Assembly (NCBI RefSeq): GCF_019355395.1
Contig: NZ_CP048829.1
Coordinates: 2,583,001 to 2,647,000, forward strand
DNA length: 64,000 nt
Direction: 5' to 3'
DNA from: Chordicoccus furentiruminis
GTDB taxonomy: Bacteria > Bacillota > Clostridia > Lachnospirales > Lachnospiraceae
Each line of letters begins with the position of its first letter. Positions within the stretch are counted from its first letter, which is position 1. The translations under genes were made by a program, and so were the position numbers. The notes beneath the pieces were generated by a model. That model was not told the DNA's origin. It saw only the letters and a list, made by a program, of their open reading frames with translations, and did not search any database. Positions 60,966 to 64,000 of this stretch are shown here, in pieces.

Positions 60966-61517
60966 ATGCGCAGACAGACGACGAAAGAACTTCTTGCCGC
61001 GTCTTTTCTGGAGCTTGCCCAGAAAAAACCGATCGATAAGATCACGATCACACAGATCACCGATAACTGTGGAATGTCCCAGCCGACATTCTATCATCAC
61101 TTCCGCGATAAGTATGATCTGATCTCTTTTATCCATTCCGAGAATCTCAGCAGGATCATAGCCGAAGCTGCGGAGGATAGGGGCGGATGGAAAAAAGCAT
61201 CTGCGGACTGCGCAAGATATTATAAGGCCAACCGTGTATATATTCTGAATGCCTGTAATGCTCCGGGAATCCGTGAGACCTATATCATGAATATTGAAAG
61301 AATCAACGAAAAGTTTATCGGGGATGCTGTCAGAAAGAAAACAGAGGGCGGCGAGATCTCCAAGGTCCTGGATAACTGCATCAAGGTTTACTGCTATGGC
61401 AATCTGCTTTTTCTGTTCGACTGGCTGAGCGGAAAGACAGACCTTTCCGAAGATGAGATTGCGGAAATCTGGGACAAAAGTCTCCCTGACCCGCTGAGAC
61501 CATATATGGCAGACTGA
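60966..61517 (+). CDS. TetR/AcrR-family regulator (DhaS-like)
   Basis: 183 aa, start ATG 60966 with AGAAGGGACTTCT upstream. The helix-turn-helix is ITITQITDNCGMSQPTFYHH. The C-terminal ligand domain includes KVYCYGNLLFLFDWLSG and SLPDPLRPYMAD, like the DhaS activator group. A truncated homologue is at 40096-40407. No target gene is obvious; it stands between the metal ATPase and a convergent esterase and may regulate itself. Confidence 0.9.
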   Translation: MRRQTTKELLAASFLELAQKKPIDKITITQITDNCGMSQPTFYHHFRDKYDLISFIHSENLSRIIAEAAEDRGGWKKASADCARYYKANRVYILNACNAPGIRETYIMNIERINEKFIGDAVRKKTEGGEISKVLDNCIKVYCYGNLLFLFDWLSGKTDLSEDEIAEIWDKSLPDPLRPYMAD

Positions 61518-61539
61518 TCCATATCACGATTTTATATTA

Positions 61540-61566
61540 CCCTCCGGGCAACCGGAGGGCTTTATT
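61540..61566 (+). terminator. Terminator after the TetR gene
   Basis: Perfect 8-bp stem CCCTCCGG / CCGGAGGG with loop GCAA, followed by CTTTATT. Confidence 0.85.
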
Positions 61567-61688
61567 GTGTTAACATGAAAGTACATGACACCATTGTCAG
61601 GTTGTTCCTGCGGGGAGAATGTGTGGTTCAGGACTGGTGGAGACCCTGGAATGTCCGGCTTCCCTGATCTGCAACTGGGGAGCGGAGG

Positions 61689-62363
61689 TCAGGCGAGGAG
61701 GGCGCGGATCCCTTTGGCGATCCGCTTCTCCGGATCCATGAAATGGTTTCCCGGATTCATCTCGCAGGTGGTGTCGATGCCCAGCGTCTGATAGCAGCGG
61801 GCAAGTTCCTCCATATTGACACGGACCTTCCGCATCAGTTCATTTCTTGTGCGGTCTTCCCGGTCGCCAAGCGAAAAATACATCTTTTCCGGGCGGCGCA
61901 GCAGCTCATGGCTCTCAGCATATTCCGGAAAGCCGGGAAACCACAGGGAGCCGGACATGCTGGCTGCCCGTGAGAACAGATCTGTCCGGTAGAGCGAATA
62001 GACTGCGAAAAGGCCGGCCAGAGAATATCCGGCGATACCGTACCAGGCAGGGGCAAGCCCTGCCTTTTCTGCAGCCTCCGGAATGATCTGACCTGTCAGC
62101 TGATCCAGGTAAGCGTCAGCGCCTCCTGTGAATGCATCCCCTTTCTTAAAGACAGGAGGGCAGTCCCACGGGGACAGGTCATGATTCCAGTCCGGAATCA
62201 TGGCGAAAAGCAGAGAAAAGTCCGGACAATCCAACTGCCTCAGTTCGTTAAGGATGCCATCCGGCTCCATCTCTTCATTCAGGACGACCAGGGGGGATGA
62301 GGGTGCCTCTGCAGGATACAGGAAAGACCTTCTGCCAGCTGTATCTATAATAATTCGTTTCAT
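61689..62363 (-). CDS. Esterase-family alpha/beta hydrolase
   Basis: 224 aa, start ATG 62363, with GAAAGGATTACC upstream. The nucleophile elbow is GIAGYSLAGLFAVYSLY and a C-terminal His lies in MNPGNHFMDPE. The fold matches the esterase D/Fes-IroE group (alpha/beta-hydrolase-fold proteins). There is no signal peptide, so it acts in the cytoplasm. The substrate is unknown; siderophore-type esters are possible but no siderophore genes are near. Confidence 0.82.
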   Translation of the reverse strand: MKRIIIDTAGRRSFLYPAEAPSSPLVVLNEEMEPDGILNELRQLDCPDFSLLFAMIPDWNHDLSPWDCPPVFKKGDAFTGGADAYLDQLTGQIIPEAAEKAGLAPAWYGIAGYSLAGLFAVYSLYRTDLFSRAASMSGSLWFPGFPEYAESHELLRRPEKMYFSLGDREDRTRNELMRKVRVNMEELARCYQTLGIDTTCEMNPGNHFMDPEKRIAKGIRALLA

Positions 62364-62531
62364 CGTATTGACCGGTAATCCTTTCTGAAGATATTCTCAT
62401 ATCCCATGTATTTTGCACTGACGGAAAAACAAATCCGTCTCAATCTGCTTTGCCCGTATGGGCGGAATGTGTGATATCCTCTGGTTTAACAGAATTATAC
62501 ACGATGTATCATTGTCTTGAGGAGTAAAAAC

Positions 62532-63239
62532 ATGCCAGGTCTGGGCACATTAGCCAACGTACTTGCGATCATCTTTGGCGGTATCATCGGAGTCCTCTTC
62601 GGAAAGAAGATCCCCGGGAGAGTTCAGGAGACGATTCAGACAGGAAATGCGGTAGCGGTCCTGTTCATCGGGATCGGGGGAACTCTGCAGCACATGCTGG
62701 TGCTGAAGGACGGTACATTCTCTGCCGCGGGAACGATGATGATGATCTTTTCGATGGCTATCGGAGGTGTCATCGGAGAGTGGATGAACATCGACCGGAG
62801 AATGAAGCAGTTCGGCGTATGGCTTAAGGAGAAGACCGGCAATGCTAAAGACACGCAGTTTGTCGATGGCTTCGTCGTATCTTCCCTGACGGTCTGCATC
62901 GGAGCCATGGCGATCGTCGGATCCATCCAGGATGGAATCCACGGCGACCATTCCGTCCTGTTTGCCAAGGCAATCCTCGATATGATCATCGTCATGGTGT
63001 TTGCGACCACAAAGGGGAAAGGGTGCATCTTTTCCGCAATTCCTGTCGGAATCCTGCAGGGAAGTGTGACTCTTCTCGCAAGACTCATCAGCCCTTACAT
63101 CACGGACACTGCGATGAGCAACCTGTCCTATGTCGGATCGATCCTGATCTTCTGTGTAGGACTGAACCTGCTCTTTGACCGGAAGATCAGAGTGGCGAAC
63201 ATGCTGCCGGCGCTGATCGTAGCGGCCGTGTGGAGATGA
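62532..63239 (+). CDS. DUF554 membrane protein (paralogue 2)
   Basis: 235 aa, start ATG 62532 with TTGAGGAGTAAAAAC upstream. It opens MPGLGTLANVLAIIFGG and shares GSIQDGIHGDHSVLFAKAILD with the copy at 12476-13195. About seven hydrophobic segments. The two differ widely in codon choice as well as in residues. Function unknown; predicted transporter. Confidence 0.88.
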   Translation: MPGLGTLANVLAIIFGGIIGVLFGKKIPGRVQETIQTGNAVAVLFIGIGGTLQHMLVLKDGTFSAAGTMMMIFSMAIGGVIGEWMNIDRRMKQFGVWLKEKTGNAKDTQFVDGFVVSSLTVCIGAMAIVGSIQDGIHGDHSVLFAKAILDMIIVMVFATTKGKGCIFSAIPVGILQGSVTLLARLISPYITDTAMSNLSYVGSILIFCVGLNLLFDRKIRVANMLPALIVAAVWR

Positions 63240-63264
63240 GAAGGTCTGTGAATGTGAGGTGTCA

Positions 63265-63436
63265 TAGGGCGCTGGACGTCCGGTTAGCGCCGACCGGAGC
63301 GAAGCGGAGACTTGCGGGAGTTGCGAAGCATTTCGTGCGCGGTGCGCGAGGCGCTTGCGCCCGCGGTGCGTGCGCGACTCAGCAACGAAGCAATCCGCAT
63401 CATTAGTTGGGGGCAAAAGGTACTTTTGACCCCAAC
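63265..63436. repeat. Palindrome-rich intergenic patch
   Basis: Contains GCGCT...AGCGC around GGACGTCC (63271-63292), several GCGCG/CGCGC words (63335-63375) and a 14-bp inverted repeat with one mismatch, GTTGGGGGCAAAAG / CTTTTGACCCCAAC (63406-63436). There is no T-run on either side, so it is not a classical terminator. It may be a dispersed extragenic repeat; that needs a genome search. Confidence 0.5.
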
Positions 63437-63443
63437 ATCATTC

Positions 63444-64000
63444 TTATTCTGCTGCCTGCTTCTTCAGGAAGCGTTCGTACACGATGATGGAGATGATCAT
63501 CATGATGAAGTCGCTGGCGAACTGGGTCCAGACAAGGCCGTACATGCCGAAGATGTGGTCCATCAGGACCAGCATGGGGATGTAGAGGATCAGCTGTCTG
63601 ACGACGGCCAGCATGGATGCGATGCCTGCTTTGCCCATGCCCTGGAATGCATATAGGATGTGGAAGCACATGAACATGAACGGCGTCGCGATGCATCTTG
63701 CTCTGAGGAATGCGGCGCCAAGCACCTGGGTCTCTGCGCTGCGGATGAAGAGGTGCAGGATCCCGCCTGCGCACAGCTCATAGAAGACGATGGCGGCTGC
63801 TGCGACGAAAAGGCCTGCCAGGCGGCTCTTGCTGACGGTCTCTCTCAGCCTTTTCAGGTTCCTGGCCGAATAGTTGTAGGCAACGATCGGCATCATGCCC
63901 TGACAGATCCCGATCCCGACATTCAGCGGGATGCGCTCAGCTTTGAGGACGATTCCAATCGCGGCAAGAGCGATGTCTCCGTGGCCGGACATCAGCCGGT
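63444..64000 (-). CDS. MATE-family multidrug/solute exporter, C-terminal part
   Basis: The minus-strand gene ends at 63444 and its 5' part lies beyond the window edge, so about 185 residues are visible. Features are IGICQGMMPIVAYNYSARN, YAFQGMGKAGIASMLAVVRQ and at least four hydrophobic segments, typical of the second half of MATE transporters. These exchange Na+ or H+ for drugs or metabolites. It converges on the DUF554 gene. Confidence 0.85.
   Translation of the reverse strand, partial: RLMSGHGDIALAAIGIVLKAERIPLNVGIGICQGMMPIVAYNYSARNLKRLRETVSKSRLAGLFVAAAAIVFYELCAGGILHLFIRSAETQVLGAAFLRARCIATPFMFMCFHILYAFQGMGKAGIASMLAVVRQLILYIPMLVLMDHIFGMYGLVWTQFASDFIMMIISIIVYERFLKKQAAE

Overview
The window looks like chromosomal DNA from a Gram-positive, low-to-moderate-GC-type clostridium, most likely a Lachnospiraceae relative, although the coding regions here are fairly GC-rich. 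The reasons are strong AGGAGG-type ribosome sites, frequent TTG and GTG starts, the rho-rpmE-DUF1385-prmC-prfA cluster, DUF1848, DUF554 and cytidylate-kinase-like families, and a split transketolase. This is inference from gene content; no species is claimed.

Left part (1-37.6 kb). After the tail of a U32-like gene comes an SOS-like cassette: a self-cleaving S24 repressor divergent from a Y-family DNA polymerase. A six-copy 43-bp tandem repeat and a small partner gene follow. Next is a complete Wadjet (jetABCD) plasmid-defence operon, tightly coupled to a GNAT gene in front and to a 56-aa ORF and a DUF1848 protein behind. Then come a DUF554 membrane protein, a split transketolase, an HD protein, a LURP-one protein, an RNA methyltransferase, RdgB and a YfcE-like phosphodiesterase. 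A seven-tRNA array sits behind a consensus promoter. It is followed by the rho/rpmE/prmC/prfA housekeeping cluster, a sugar-nucleotidyltransferase, glmM, a TPR lipoprotein, a cell-wall polysaccharide deacetylase, and arginine biosynthesis (argG divergent from argBJD, with likely ArgR sites between them). The part ends with a ComEA-like lipoprotein and an orphan OmpR-type regulator.

Junction (37.6-40.4 kb). A tyrosine-recombinase fragment is cut by an ISL3-type insertion sequence. Beyond it lie a 124-bp palindromic element and a TetR gene that has lost its DNA-binding half. Arg and Ile codon use appears to change across this junction, and DUF554 occurs once on each side, so this could be an island edge or an assembly join.

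Right part (40.4-64 kb). A polar amino-acid ABC transporter with an elaborate attenuator-like leader is followed by a cytidylate-kinase-like protein. Next is a circularly permuted ATP-grasp / alpha-E / transglutaminase / double aspartoacylase cluster, a candidate peptide-making and peptide-cleaving system in which the second aspartoacylase has lost two metal ligands. Then come a DMT exporter, a complete branched-chain amino-acid (liv) ABC operon with its own leader terminator and a second cytidylate-kinase-like gene, an ArsR-HMA-P1B ATPase metal-resistance operon with a clear operator, a TetR regulator, an esterase, a second DUF554 gene, a palindromic repeat patch, and the tail of a MATE exporter that runs off the window.
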